A stretch of DNA of 64,000 nucleotides from Micrasema longulum (taxonomy: Eukaryota > Arthropoda > Insecta > Trichoptera > Brachycentridae), in assembly GCA_022494885.1 (NCBI GenBank), contig JAGVSM010003928.1:93501-157500 (forward strand), in the 5' to 3' direction. A program made the translations under genes and the position numbers. Positions 54,070 through 64,000 of this stretch are shown here, piece by piece (the first letter of the stretch is position 1; each line of letters starts with the position of its first letter). The notes under the pieces are model-generated. The model searched no databases. It was not told where the DNA came from and saw nothing but the letters and a program-made list of their open reading frames with translations.

Positions 54070-54590
54070 ATGGTAGTTTCTCTAAGAAATGAATCATATG
54101 ATCACCGTTTAAAAGAGCTCGGGTTAAGTTCACTAGAAGAGCGGAGGCAGCGTGGTGGCTTGGTTGAAACGTCCAAAATATTAACTGAGGAAAATAATGT
54201 ACCCAAGTTGAAATCAATGTTCACTATGAATGAAAACCGCCATCTCAGAGGTCATTCGTTGAAACTAAACACTACCTCCTTCTCATCCAACTCCAAGAAG
54301 AACTTCCTAAAAACCGAGTTGTGGAGAAATGGAATGGCCTTCCCGAGAAAGTGATTGGTGCTAGTTCAGTTAATGTCTTCAAAAACCACCTAGATGCACA
54401 CATCAATTTATAATAACATATTTCAACAGAGATGAAGAACATTTAAGAGAAATCTAGGCATCTGGCATATGACTTGTCAATTGCTGGTTTAAGTGGCCAC
54501 TTTACACACTGTAACATTCACCATTCTGCCCATATTTGAGCATCTATTTCCTTCAATTCTTTCATCTGTTGACGTTTATTTTTTTTTATT
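54070..54590 (+). pseudogene. CR1-like RT C-terminus followed directly by the 390-bp unit
   Basis: 54085-54354: YDHRLKELGLSSLEERRQRG, GLVETSKILTEENNV, LNTTSFSSNSKKNFLKTELW, RNGMAFPRK. After a one-base shift comes VIGASSVNVFKNHLDAHINL, then TAA at about 54410. Known: YEERLK.LGL.SLE.RR.RGDLIE.YKI and W..LP..VV.A.SVN.FK..LD is the usual CR1/L2-type C-terminus. Immediately after the stop begins TAACATATTTCAACAGAGAT then GAAGAACATTTAAGAGA, the edge of the 390-bp unit, running to 54590 (CACCATTCTGCCCATATTTG). This links the dispersed unit to a retroelement 3' region. Confidence 0.85.
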
Positions 54591-55374
54591 TTTTTATTCA
54601 GAAAACATACAGTCATATTAAATAAGTATTAAAAACAACAATTTTTTAACATAAAAAGACCAACTAAGTTTTCATAAATTTAAAAGATATTAACATTAAA
54701 TGTGACAAAAAAATAAAAAATAAAATAAATAAGAATTTTAAGTGAGAAAAGAATGATTGTTGACATTTGCGTTTTTCATGGAGATAATAAATTAAAATAA
54801 ATAAAAATACCGAAAATACACTCCGAGCCATCCACGCACACACATGAACGCACATATAAAACATACACAAACATATACATTACATGCGGCACATATACAT
54901 AGCATAAACCACTCAAGATGCAATGAAGTTAATAATTCAATTAGATAAATCTCACACGCAAAAACAAAGGTTTCAGCTCTTTGTCAGAAATAGGCTGCTC
55001 GCATTTACGGTAATAGAATAAAACAACGTGTAAAAGTGTGTCTGCTATTAGAATCGAGGCGCCTACTGTCTTCTGGTGTCGACCAAACTGGGGAATTCGA
55101 CCCCGGCACCAACCGACGTAATTGTAAATAGGCGTAAAACGACGTTTACCTGTATATATATTATGAACACCAATAATCACAAAACATAAATTAAAATTGT
55201 CAAAATTAAATTTCTAATTATTGAAAGTTATTAAAATTTAGATTAATTTTAATTAAATCTAATTCAAAATAGACGTAATTTATACAATTAAAAAAAAATT
55301 AACTTAAATATTTATAATTTATTAACTGTCTCGCAGTAAGTCTTATTTTTTTCTTAATCATTTTTTGAAACATG
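54591..55374. other. Mostly unassigned; 390-unit scrap and GC-richer block
   Basis: 54930-54985 is a 390-unit fragment (AATTCAATTAGATAAATCTC...GTTTCAGCTCTTT). 55020-55145 is GC-richer (GAGGCGCCTACTGTCTTCTG, GACCAAACTGGGGAATTCGA) with a possible acceptor-like ATATATACAG on the minus strand, but no family was recognised. Nothing else supported. Confidence 0.4.
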
Positions 55375-55820
55375 AAGATTAGATGATGTGTCTTACGCTT
55401 CAGGTGCCAGTCCAGGAACAATGAAATATGTATGTGTAAAAACACCCTTTTAAATTAATATTTTATGACAACCATGTCAGGTATAGAACCCGAGACCTCT
55501 TGCATGGTTGGCAAACGCGCTAACCACTACATCACAAGACAGACAAACCGGTCACTGGTTATTCCAAAATAGGTATCACTCGTCTTTTATTTCTTTAATA
55601 AATTACTTTGAACTTCCGCTAAGAATGATTTTTACTAACTTTTTTGAAGTTCTATTCAGACTAGTAATTTAAAATTGTATTTTTGTAATGATTTTTTTGA
55701 CGATTTTAAACAGTGTCTAAGTACAAAGTAAGAAAAACATGCTTTTGAAAACACCGTTATTAAATGTTTTAAATTAGCAGTTTGTTTTCGAAAAGATGAC
55801 ATAGAACTTTGTCATTATTT
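55375..55820 (-). mobile_element. Composite SINE-type element, second full copy
   Basis: Reverse of 27140-27605. On the minus strand: TGTAGTGGTTAGCGCGTTTG (box A-like), GGTCTCGGGTTCTATACC (box B-like), body CCTGGACTGGCACCTGAAGC; before them CCAGTGACCGGTTTGTCTGT and, upstream, CAAAGTTCTATGTCATCTTT. Confidence 0.75.
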
Positions 55821-55839
55821 TTTTATTTTTTGTTTATTT

Positions 55840-56590
55840 ATTGAAGTCTACAGTCATATTTCATATGAGTGACACAGTTTTAAATAGTGTATTTGTTGCA
55901 CAAAAATCCATCATTAAAATAAAACTCAGAGTCCCGATACAGACATCTACTAAAAAAATATTCCATAAATCACAACTTATGACACCAAAACAATTAAAAA
56001 CAATACTCACTTATATATTCAAAAACTACTCTTACTCAAATTAAAGACATAACCTCCACAATACATCACATACAAATATAATCACGAGATCCTCAACACA
56101 TAGACAACTTAAACAAATACAAACTAATACCACTTTCGGACAAAGGGATTTTGAGTATTATTCAATTAAAATCCATAACCTACTTCCACTATCTATTAAA
56201 GCAATTAGTATTGAGAAAATGTTTAAAAAGGCTATTGAAAAATGGATACTGGATCTACGTAGAAGTAAAATGGATTGTCTCATTCGCCCATACCAATACT
56301 GAATCAACTGCTCCACAACTGTATAGCTTATGTTAGGTTTTCGTTATTTTCATTGTGTGTTTTGTAATATAAATAACATAGATGTACATAAATACCTTGT
56401 TTTTAAAACTGTCTGAATATTTGTTAATTATGTTTATTTTTTAAGTTAGTCTTCTTTGTTTATTCTCAAATGTAATTTCAAAAAACTAAATTGTTAAGTG
56501 TCCTCGGCACGGGAAACCCCAGTGACGTAACATTATTTTTATTATTAATTATAGTATGGAAGCGAAAAATATGAATAAATAAATAAATAT
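55840..56590 (+). pseudogene. Non-LTR RT C-terminus with 3' UTR and (AATA)n tail
   Basis: 55865-56043: SDTVLNSVFVAQKSIIKIKL, SQLMTPKQLKTILTYIFKN, a stop, then HTNIITRSSTHRQLKQIQTN, TTFGQRDFEYYSIKIHNLLP, ISIEKMFKKAIEKWILDLRR to about 56265 in a shifted frame. The order (QK..IRII...; ..TRS...L...; FG.R.F.Y.S..IWN.LP..IK; FKK..KKWL) is a non-LTR C-terminus. 3' UTR with GGCACGGGAAACCCC ends in GAATAAATAAATAAATA at 56573-56590. Confidence 0.8.
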
Positions 56591-56769
56591 ACAATAATAA
56601 GGTAATAATATAATAGGAACTTAAAACTAGACTTAAAATGATCTCAAACTTATAATTATCAATATACGTAATGTGTCATAAATAAATTCATATTACAAAA
56701 GAATAGAATTTGGAAATCCATAAATAAAATGTTTGTACATATTTACCATTGTAAATTTAAAATAAAATG

Positions 56770-57130
56770 AAAAAATAATATTGTATCTATTCATCACTAC
56801 TCACTAACGGTGACAATGCCTGCATGCTGTCGCTGATTTCCCTTTTGAATTTATTATTATTCAAAATGAATATATCACTCGCATTGGGTCCATTAATATT
56901 ATTATATAAGTTGCATATTCTATAAATGCACGAATTTTTTGCTGCATTAGTGTTTACATCGGTGCAATTAAATAATTTGGTGTGACGGGTGCGTTTAAAA
57001 GGTACATGGAAATTAATTAAACTTAGTAAATTAGGGCAGTCAGTAATACAATTTAAAAGCTTAAATAGAAACATTAAGTCAGCAATTTGTCGTCTATTAT
57101 CCAAGGAATTTATTTTAAAATGTACTCTCG
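56770..57130 (-). pseudogene. Jockey/CR1-like RT C-terminal fragment
   Basis: 57115-56787: NSLDNRRQIADLMFLFKLLN, CITDCPNLLSLINFHVPFKR, TRHTKLFNCTDVNTNAAKN, stop. Corresponds to the RRT..D..YM...L...DVPSLL region of the 5.1-kb and 60.7-kb relics. Confidence 0.78.
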
Positions 57131-57204
57131 CTTCATTATAATTATTGAATTGGTAATTATTTATGTATGAAAGACATTTAATTTATTTATAATGGACTTT
57201 TACT

Positions 57205-57350
57205 TCTTTTTTTTTTTTTTTTTTACTGATAACAAATAAAAATACAATATTACAACTAAATACAATTTCTTACATAATTCAAATACATATATTTACATTA
57301 ACGTTTCCCATTACGTAAAAGAAATAAACAATTCTTGTGTTCATAATGGG
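57205..57350 (-). repeat. 3' UTR fragment of the 12.9-kb / 39-kb non-LTR family
   Basis: TTACATTAACGTTTCCCATT and GTAAAAGAAATAAACAATTC are the reverse complement of 13013-13070; starts with a T-run corresponding to the A-tail. Confidence 0.7.
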
Positions 57351-58204
57351 GAGCGACGTCTTACAATAGTTTATTTTATTTTAATTAATATATTTAGGAT
57401 AACATAAATAAATTACAAAAAAGATATAAACGATGTTTTCAATTAGTGTTAGATAAAAAAGAATTATAGATGTAATTTTTTACTTCTTTCTTAAATAAAT
57501 TGTATTCCTGACTGTACTTTTTATTATCTTTGTTCATTCAAAAAAAGATTCCTCTGTAAGTATAATGATGTTGTGCAGTAGTTGTTTTTAATTTAGGAAT
57601 TAAGATATTACCACCTGTTCTAGATCGCGTACTTACGTTTTGAGACCTAGAAATACTACTTTTTATTTTATCTTTGTGTATTTGAAGCAAAAAAATATTT
57701 TTATATAGCAATTTTATATCTTAAACCTTAAGGTTTTTAAATAATTTAACAGTGGGAAAAGTAGACGGTTTTTTCAAAATAACTTTTATAATTAATTTTT
57801 GTATTTTTTATTGTTAATTATTATGGCTTGACAAGGACACAGCCTAAAAAGCCCTTTTAAGTTCACTTATATTTAAACGAGTGTAATTTTGAATGAGCAA
57901 ATAAACAAAACAACGAACCGAAAAGCGCAAAAAATAAACAAAGTTATGCCTTTTATTTTATTGAACACTTATTTTAATAAACTCGTTAAGTTTAACGATA
58001 AATAAATAATTTTGGGCGTTTTTAAGTGACTTTAAGTCATTTAAATTTTATTCGGTTTTGGCCAAAACCAGCGAATTAGGACTTCTGCTCTACACCGACC
58101 ACTAATATACACTTTCTTTCGCACTTTCACCCATTTAATCTTTTTGACCATGAGTTTAAAATGAAAAACAAACAAATTAAAAACATTTGCCACTGGTGTT
58201 TTAA
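57351..58204. other. No gene; non-LTR tail scrap
   Basis: 57810-57915 (TTATGGCTTGACAAGGACAC...TTTTGAATGAGCAAATAAAC) resembles 51391-51478. Rest unassigned. Confidence 0.45.
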
Positions 58205-58239
58205 TTTTTGTTTAAGTCAACCTTTAAAGCACCTTTTAC

Positions 58240-58620
58240 CTGAAACATTTCTTTCAAGATTTCAGCATGCTCTGAATTCATTATAAATGTGTACACAATC
58301 AAAATCCACCCTCCTTTATTATGAAGTAGCACCATTAAACCAGTGTTAGTCCAGACGTGCCCATATTTTGTTCTACCCCGAAACTTTCACATCCTTAAAA
58401 ATCTGAGAACTCCTGAGCAGTTACGTCCTGCAAAGTTCTTCGCGAGAAATGTTCGAGATTGTTTGGCGCCTTACAAAGTTTTATATTATCATTTTTTAAT
58501 ACTTTCAGGTCAGAACTTATAACCAAAGTGGCTACCGACCATGTTCCAGAATATTGAATATATGTAGTTGGATTTTGCAAAGCATCAAGCGACAATTTTT
58601 CATTAGTTACACTACTATAT
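58240..58620 (-). pseudogene. Unrecognised coding-like segment (two broken frames)
   Basis: Minus strand 58610-58395 reads NEKLSLDALQNPTTYIQYSG, TWSVATLVISSDLKVLKND, APNNLEHFSRRTLQDVTAQE, stop. From 58372 another frame reads TKYGHVWTNTGLMVLLHNKG then GWILIVYTFIMNSEHAEILK, ending CAG|GTAAAA at 58240, a plausible donor. A TAG at 58373 could be an acceptor AG. I do not recognise the family. It could be a host exon pair, a gene relic or a DNA transposon. Its phase-0 end does not fit the phase-1 start of the alkaline phosphatase exon at 50781. Confidence 0.4.
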
Positions 58621-58689
58621 TATGAGTTTTTAAAGTTTCGCCATCATTCCATATCCGATTTCTAAATGGAGAATTATGCTGTCTAAAAC

Positions 58690-58920
58690 AGTCTCCAGGC
58701 GTCTTTGTCAGATGCCGGCTCTAATGCGAACCCCCAAGTCAGGTTCGCGTCCCGTAGTTCTGACATGAACCAGCGACGAACAGTCAGCAGCGCACGTCAA
58801 GGACGTCGAGAACCTGATGCGTTCTAAAGTAGTCAACGTAGTTAAGAATTGTATGTAGTATATGGCCCAGCCAGCCGTTTCGCCTCCGCTTGATGACAGT
58901 TGTTACCAGATTTTGCTGCT
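58690..58920 (-). pseudogene. RTE-like endonuclease-RT tail relic
   Basis: Minus strand: IKRRRNGWLGHILH (about 58910-58870), then in a shifted frame MSELRDANLTWGFALEPASD then KDAWRLF near 58760-58700. This matches the RW.GHV ... LTW.EA....DR..W tail order of the element at 12100-12310. GC-rich relative to the window and frameshifted. Confidence 0.65.
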
Positions 58921-59459
58921 TTCCTTATCTTATTTCAAAATTATTTTAGACACATCAGCCACCGTTCAGGCTGGGCGTGAAATATAGTTCCTCTTTCAAA
59001 TCGTAACTTAAAATTCTAAAATAAATTGTTAACTGTTCAAATACATTGAGTTAGTGTTTATAAGTAGTGAATGTGTTGACAAAAATTGGAAAAGGAAGAA
59101 TATTCATTTGCTTGCATTGTTTTACACTTTATTCTTACCAAAATATGTGACAAGTAGTGAACAACATAAACCTTTATACAACCGTTTAAGAATGTATTCA
59201 TTTGTGACTCGAAAGTACCCAAATGTAACCATATAGAACACTACACTCCCCCCTCCTTTTTAGTCTCATAGTTGCTAGCTATCACACTAAAAAAACCATC
59301 TACATATACAAAACATGTGCTGGTTCGAGTAATTAGCGACCACCATTGCAGGAGACTGCTGCGAAACATTACATAGATTTACGAAACATTTTGTCAAGAT
59401 GCGTATTAAAATTAAATGGTAAGATTTTTTTTTTTTTAGTATCCTTTAGTAAAATACAT
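58921..59459. other. No recognised feature
   Basis: A 60-codon plus frame at 59054-59236 has no known motif. AT-rich. Confidence 0.4.
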
Positions 59460-59590
59460 GCCTCCACTTTCCATTATGTTGTATCTCAACTCAACAAATG
59501 GCCCTTGGCCTCATAGTGTTAGGGATACATTATTATTTTTGTAATTTGTACCTTTATATGTATCAATAAATAAAAAATAAAATAAAATAA
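59460..59590 (+). repeat. 3' UTR fragment of the 16-kb non-LTR family
   Basis: CAACTCAACAAATGGCCCTT...GCCTCATAGTGTTAGGGATAC parallels the CTCAACACAGGACTTTTAG motif; ends AATAAATAAAAAATAAAATA. Confidence 0.55.
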
Positions 59591-60364
59591 TGCACATACA
59601 TTCAGAGAGTCTAAAAGGTTCATGATAGTAGACACATGTTCTTGTTTGAATCGTTATTTGTAAATTGAATTTAGGAGATTTGTATTATTTATTTTTTTAA
59701 ATATTTTTTTCTACAATAGTTTTTATAACTATATTTAAAATTTAACTGTCATAAAACGGGGTTATTTACAAAGGTAGGCCAAAGTTATTGTTTTTTTGAT
59801 TTCGCTATTCTAATAGCAAAAATGACTTCGTCTTGTGTCTTCGGATTGACTTAGAAATTAAAAAAAATTTTTTTTTTTAGATACTTTTAGTGTTTCTGTG
59901 AGTAAAAATGTTATCTTTTTTTTCGTAGTTTTATGAACTTTATTTAGTCTTTCACTATTAAAATAACCAAAACACGCCTTCAATTTGACAGAATAATAGT
60001 TGTCGTAAGGGGGCACCTGGGCGGGAACACCAAACTCTGCACTCGCGCTACAAATCGTGCTCCAGCCATTTAACTGATTGCTCGCGTTTAGGCATATAAT
60101 CAATATGAATCAAAATTGGAAAATATACAAAATATTATGTTAGACGCTATACGTGATAGCAAAGACAGTGCGTTACCAACTTACGGAGAAGTAATTGAGT
60201 TTTAAAAGTAGACAAGATATGGCTTAATAGGCACAATAAATATTAATTATTTTCGAAAATAGCTGACCTTGTACCAAGCAAAAAAAATGGCACTAAAATA
60301 TAACTATTGCATCCTTTTCTCCTGTGTAATACCTTTATTCATTTTGCAGAGAAGTTTAAATATA
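59591..60364. other. No recognised feature
   Basis: AT-rich with one GC-richer patch at 60005-60060. Nothing supported. Confidence 0.45.
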
Positions 60365-61300
60365 TCAATTTATTTATTATATATACGGCCTGAGCCAATT
60401 ACAATAATTACATGAGGAAACATGTACACAAGAAACTGAATAAAAATAACATAAAACTATGTAGCAAAGACAAACAAGACCAATTAAATTATGATAAACA
60501 ATATATTTAAAAACACGATAAAAATATAAGACTTCGAGCAAAACCATGCTAATTTATCTTCATTTAACACTGTTTAAGTGGCGAAGAGATCCAGAAAAAG
60601 CCAGAAGTTCTATCCCAAAGAATTTCAAATTGTCTGACGAATTGACTAGTCAACATATTTTGGCCATTGGGCATTAAAACAAAAATTACTCTTAGGAGAT
60701 TAAATAAGTCAACTAGATTTCGACTTCTGGTGACATGGTTGGGAACATAAAAAGAAGTTGATCGCAACAGAGATGGGACATCACTTATAGTTTTAAGTAG
60801 GTTAAACATGTATGTAAGGTTCATCTCAGTTCTACGGTTCTCCAATGAAGACAGGTGAAGAGATTGCTCTATTTCAAAATAGGAAGTATTACACCTTTGA
60901 AATCCGAGTTATCATGTCACTTTTCTTAGAAAACAGTGTTAGACAGACTCGATATGGTAAATATGAGTCCTATAGAATGGAAAGCAAATTGGAGATGCAT
61001 ATTCTAGATAGGGTCGAACTAGTAAGCAATAAAGAGTTTTGATGGTATTCATATTTCTTAAGTTTTTCGTTATTCTATTGATCAAACCAAGAAGTTGGAC
61101 AGATAGTTAGAGTTTACGATATTATCAATGTGTTCACAATAGGAGAGTTTACTATCTAAAGCAATTTCAAATTTTTTTATTGACGAAACCATTGAAAGGG
61201 AAATATTTTTTAGTTAGTGGTTGAATTGTATGGGTGTTTTTCGTCACGACAAGGATGTTATTTTACATTTGTAAACGTTGTTTTGAAGACAGTTGATGTC
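60365..61300 (-). pseudogene. Jockey/CR1-like non-LTR relic related to the 5-kb copy
   Basis: 60860-60564: LENRRTEMNLTYMFNLLKTI, SDVPSLLRSTSFYVPNHVTR. Nucleotides 61020-61200 align with 5550-5730 (AGCAATAAAGAGTTTTGATG). The 3' UTR 60540-60375 is shared with 33960-34139 and ends near TTTATTTATTATATATACGG. Frames are broken throughout. Confidence 0.78.
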
Positions 61301-61493
61301 ATACGTTTCACTTAAATAATCAATATTCTGATATAAAAGAAGACAATAATTGGGAAATTCAAAAATGTCATAATATACTATTATGTTTGTAAAAACCTTT
61401 AAAATTGCACTCTTAGATAGCGAAGAAAAACCTAGAAGAATTATGTCGCGGTAATAAAGTGTTCTTTGGCAACTCGCCTTATAAAAGCAGATA

Positions 61494-62322
61494 GGGTCAA
61501 AGCACCAGTAAATGATCACCCCCCAGTAAATAACCATTGGTTAATAAAACACAATATAATAAGAATCGCTACATGTGTCCAGTCAAAAAACTTTTAACAC
61601 TAAAAACTATGACTGGCGGACACATCTTTTGGTAAAAAACAAATCTATCAATTTTGAACTGTGAGTTGTCAAAAGGTAATAGTGCGTCTTCCCGTTATTG
61701 TTCTGAGATTGATGGTGTTTTTATAAGAAAGGGTGTGGTAAGTGTATTATTTTATGCTATTTTTTATACAATTATTTGAATATATCCATATTCTAATGTT
61801 TTAGGGCGTTTTATAATTTTATGACGTAACTAAATTTGAGTATAATTTTTACTTGAGTAGTAGTAGTCTTTCACTGGTGATTCAACTATTTTTTTAGGGT
61901 AATATTAATTATAATTGTAAAGCTAGGGTTTCTTAGGACAGCGGTGCCCGTATTTTAACGGCCGTAGTGAACGGTGATGCAGTGGACAGCCGTCGTAAAG
62001 GTGACTAGAGTGTAGTTTTCTAGGAAAACGGTGTTATCAACACCATTTAACACCGTTTTCCTAGGAAACCACTCTCTAATCACCTTTACGACGGCTGTCC
62101 ACTGCATCACCGTTCACCACGGCCGTTAAAATACGGGCACCGCTGTCCTAGGAAACCCTAGCTTAATACTCGTATTTAAATTTTAAAAAAGTACTTAGAA
62201 AAATTTATGTGTTTTTTATTGTTTTTTTTTATTTTGTACGCTTAAATAATAAAAATTATACCTTTAATGTGAATTTTATTACAAACTGAACCTTAAACGG
62301 TCATTTATTAGTGCTTTGACCC
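61494..62322. mobile_element. TIR element with TA target site (Tc1/mariner-like, non-autonomous)
   Basis: Left GGGTCAAAGCACCAGTAAAT then GATCA; right reverse complement GGGTCAAAGCACTAATAAAT then GACCG, about 22 of 25 identical. TA lies directly outside both ends (61492-61493, 62323-62324), as expected for Tc1/mariner-type insertion. 829 bp, no transposase; contains a nested palindrome at 61921-62163. Confidence 0.78.
61921..62163. mobile_element. 243-bp near-complete palindrome (foldback MITE) with TAA flanks
   Basis: Left arm AGCTAGGGTTTCTTAGGACA, GCGGTGCCCGTATTTTAACG, GTGATGCAGTGGACAGCCGT; right arm its reverse complement through 62163 with few mismatches. Loop of about 11 bp around 62037-62047, itself able to form GGTGTT/AACACC. 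TAA lies on each outer side (61918-61920, 62164-62166), a possible 3-bp target duplication as in PIF/Harbinger. High arm identity suggests youth or gene-conversion. Confidence 0.9.
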
Positions 62323-62719
62323 TACATCAATTCCTGTTATGCTCCTATTATGCAAACTGTCTGCGTAAAAGTAAAACATCTTAATTGATTGACGAACATA
62401 AAAAATACAATAGAAGCACAGGTGTACCATAACTGCAAAATCAAAAGTTTCGAGAAAAACCCCCCTAATAAAAATAATATTTATAAGAAAAGCTTTTTTT
62501 TCAATTCAATAAATTTCTTTTTTAGAGGCTTTTCAGCAGTTGGAAAGTCCAAAAGCTCGCAAAATGCGGAAAGAAAATAATGCTTTTTCTGGTTTTGTAT
62601 TTATAAACAAACTTTGAAGTCGCCGCGCCGTTTGCTAAAACTTTATAAATACAAACATAATAAAATACATTTTTTTTTTATATTCTATTATTAAAAAAAT
62701 TTTGTGTTTTTTTTTGTAA

Positions 62720-63160
62720 TGGTCAGCGCGTTTACCTACCATTCAAGAGGTCTCGGGTTCGATTCCCGACATGGTTGATATAAAATATTTATTATAATGT
62801 CTAGGTATAGGTGTCTGACGACACCAGTCTGACGATGTCAGTCACGACGAAACCCGATCACTGGTAAAAAAAATATAAATAAAAGTGGAATTAAATTATA
62901 ATATATAATAATTAACTATTTTTATTATTATAATTAAAATGCAGTTCCACCAAGAAATGTCAGTAGAAAAACTCAATATTTTAAAATATTTATTTCAAAG
63001 GGTGTTTTCATAGTCCCTGGACTGGTACCTGAAACGTAAGACTGATCATCTTACCTTCATGTAACAAAAAAAATATATGATCAAGATACACTGCGATTAG
63101 TGTACCAATGCAGTGCCCTATGCACCATTAGGTGCGGAAAGGGTAGGATGATTACTGTTT
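62720..63160 (+). mobile_element. tRNA-derived SINE copy split by another insertion
   Basis: Head 62720-62775: GTCAGCGCGTTTACCTACCA, GGTCTCGGGTTCGATTCCCG (good box B). Body resumes at 62995: CCCTGGACTGGTACCTGAAA, CGTAAGACTGATCATCTTAC, GCCCTATGCACCATTAGGTG, ending GGATGATTACTG. The insertion between is listed separately. Confidence 0.82.
62794..62981 (+). mobile_element. SINE-like insertion with perfect 13-bp target duplication
   Basis: Flanked by TAAAATATTTATT at 62781-62793 and 62982-62994. Contains GTCTGACGACACCAGTCTGA, GTCACGACGAAACCCGATCA and ATGCAGTTCCACCAAGAAAT, also found at 17247-17440. No coding capacity; no clear tRNA head. Confidence 0.88.
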
Positions 63161-64000
63161 TTCGTATTTAAATGTTTGTATTTTTTTTTTTTTATAAACC
63201 GACAGCTAATTATAACAAAAAATTTTTTTAGACAAAAATATTCAGTCACTTATTAAACATAGAGGTGAAAGTAATGTGCCTTTTTTTCATTTATCATTTT
63301 ATCCTATCATATTGTTAAAATAAAAACAGTTAATTATATCTTTGAAGATTATCACTAATGCCTTGATAATACTGGTATCCAAAAAAGTTAAAAAAATAAT
63401 TTTCTAAGCTAATATAACAACTTTAGGGTTATGTAACGGTTCGAGCAAAAACGATTTTTTCGGTATATGTTATTGTGTATTTCTTTTCATTTGAATATTT
63501 AAAAACTCAACTTTAACTACTATTTTATTTGATTTTTTTTATGTAGTTAATGCCTGTGAAAAGAGAGAAATAATGGGTATTTTCTAAAAAATTTCAACAA
63601 TGAGGAAATTCAGTGTTTTTTTTTGCTTTTTTTATTTATTAATAAAATAACGAACTAAGCCAATTTTTTTAAACATTATTTTTAAATATTGTATTTTTTT
63701 TTTTTTTATTTATTAAGAAAAAACAACAGTTGTCATATAATATAAAAAAAAGTACATACATGCAGTTAAAGTTTTTCACAAATATAATGAGAAAACATGT
63801 TACACATTTGTATTCCTGAAATAACTCCGCGTGTGACATCAGAGGTTGTTCTATGACAGTTCTTCCGATTGGTTCGTTTACGGTGACCAAACCGGATGTC
63901 CTTCTTAGCTCTCATATCATTGGATGGTTCATATAAACCAGTGACGTCATTCAAAGTAGTGCATTTTTATTAAAATGTTTTTTTTTTTTCGTACATTTGT
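63161..64000. other. No gene; one non-LTR tail scrap
   Basis: 63700-63780 (TTATTTATTAAGAAAAAACA then ACAGTTGTCAT) resembles the reversed 3' end at 38745-38780. 63830-63960 is GC-richer with a 62-codon minus frame of no known family. Confidence 0.45.

Noticed and set aside
55020..55145. Possible extra alkaline phosphatase exon on the minus strand
   Set aside because: An acceptor-like AG exists but the translation shows no alkaline phosphatase motif and the frame closes quickly.

Overview
This is a eukaryotic, AT-rich, almost gene-free window, most likely from an insect. The evidence for that is a short (TTAGG)4 arthropod-type telomere repeat, an insect-style GPI-tailed alkaline phosphatase, and a transposon mix typical of insects (non-LTR elements of several clades, a Penelope-like element, Helitrons, hAT-type and mariner relics, tRNA-derived SINEs). 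Nothing prokaryotic is seen: no operons, ribosome binding sites or CRISPR. I cannot fix the order; a lepidopteran is plausible but unproven.

Host gene: two exons on the minus strand, 50654-50781 and 35320-35529, form the 3' end of a membrane-type alkaline phosphatase gene. The first carries the conserved GP-x-A...EQ-x-FIPHA-x-AY-x-ACLG block. The second carries a Ser-rich stalk, a hydrophobic GPI-type tail, the stop codon and a nearby AATAAA. Splice sites and phases agree. The intron between them is about 15.1 kb. Everything to the right of 50781 is probably an upstream intron (at least 13 kb), with the remaining exons outside the window; everything left of about 35280 is downstream intergenic DNA.

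The rest is a transposon graveyard. Left third (1-25 kb): foldback and MITE-like elements, then 5'-truncated and frameshifted non-LTR relics (4962-6290, 7191-7860, 11282-12330, 14470-16460, 17130-18300, 22735-23885), a cluster of RTE-like 3' tails ending in GTTA or GTA microsatellites (8.7, 18.8-20.5, 24.0, 25.7 kb), and a Helitron (20745-21436). Middle (25-35 kb): a Penelope-like GIY-YIG fragment, a tRNA-SINE composite, a clean hAT-type MITE with 8-bp target duplication, a 1-kb inverted-repeat element holding RTE debris, and a mariner transposase relic split by a 340-bp palindrome. The 15-kb intron (35.5-50.6 kb) and the right part (50.8-64 kb) hold more non-LTR relics, a 114-bp tandem array, nested palindromic and TIR elements at 61.5-62.3 kb and a SINE-in-SINE nest at 62.7-63.2 kb.

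A dispersed unit of about 390 bp recurs in about ten places, as head-to-tail dimers and as inverted pairs. At one site it directly follows the end of a non-LTR reverse transcriptase reading frame, which suggests it descends from that element's 3' end. I see no evidence for a new multi-gene system; the novelty lies in repeat architecture and nesting.
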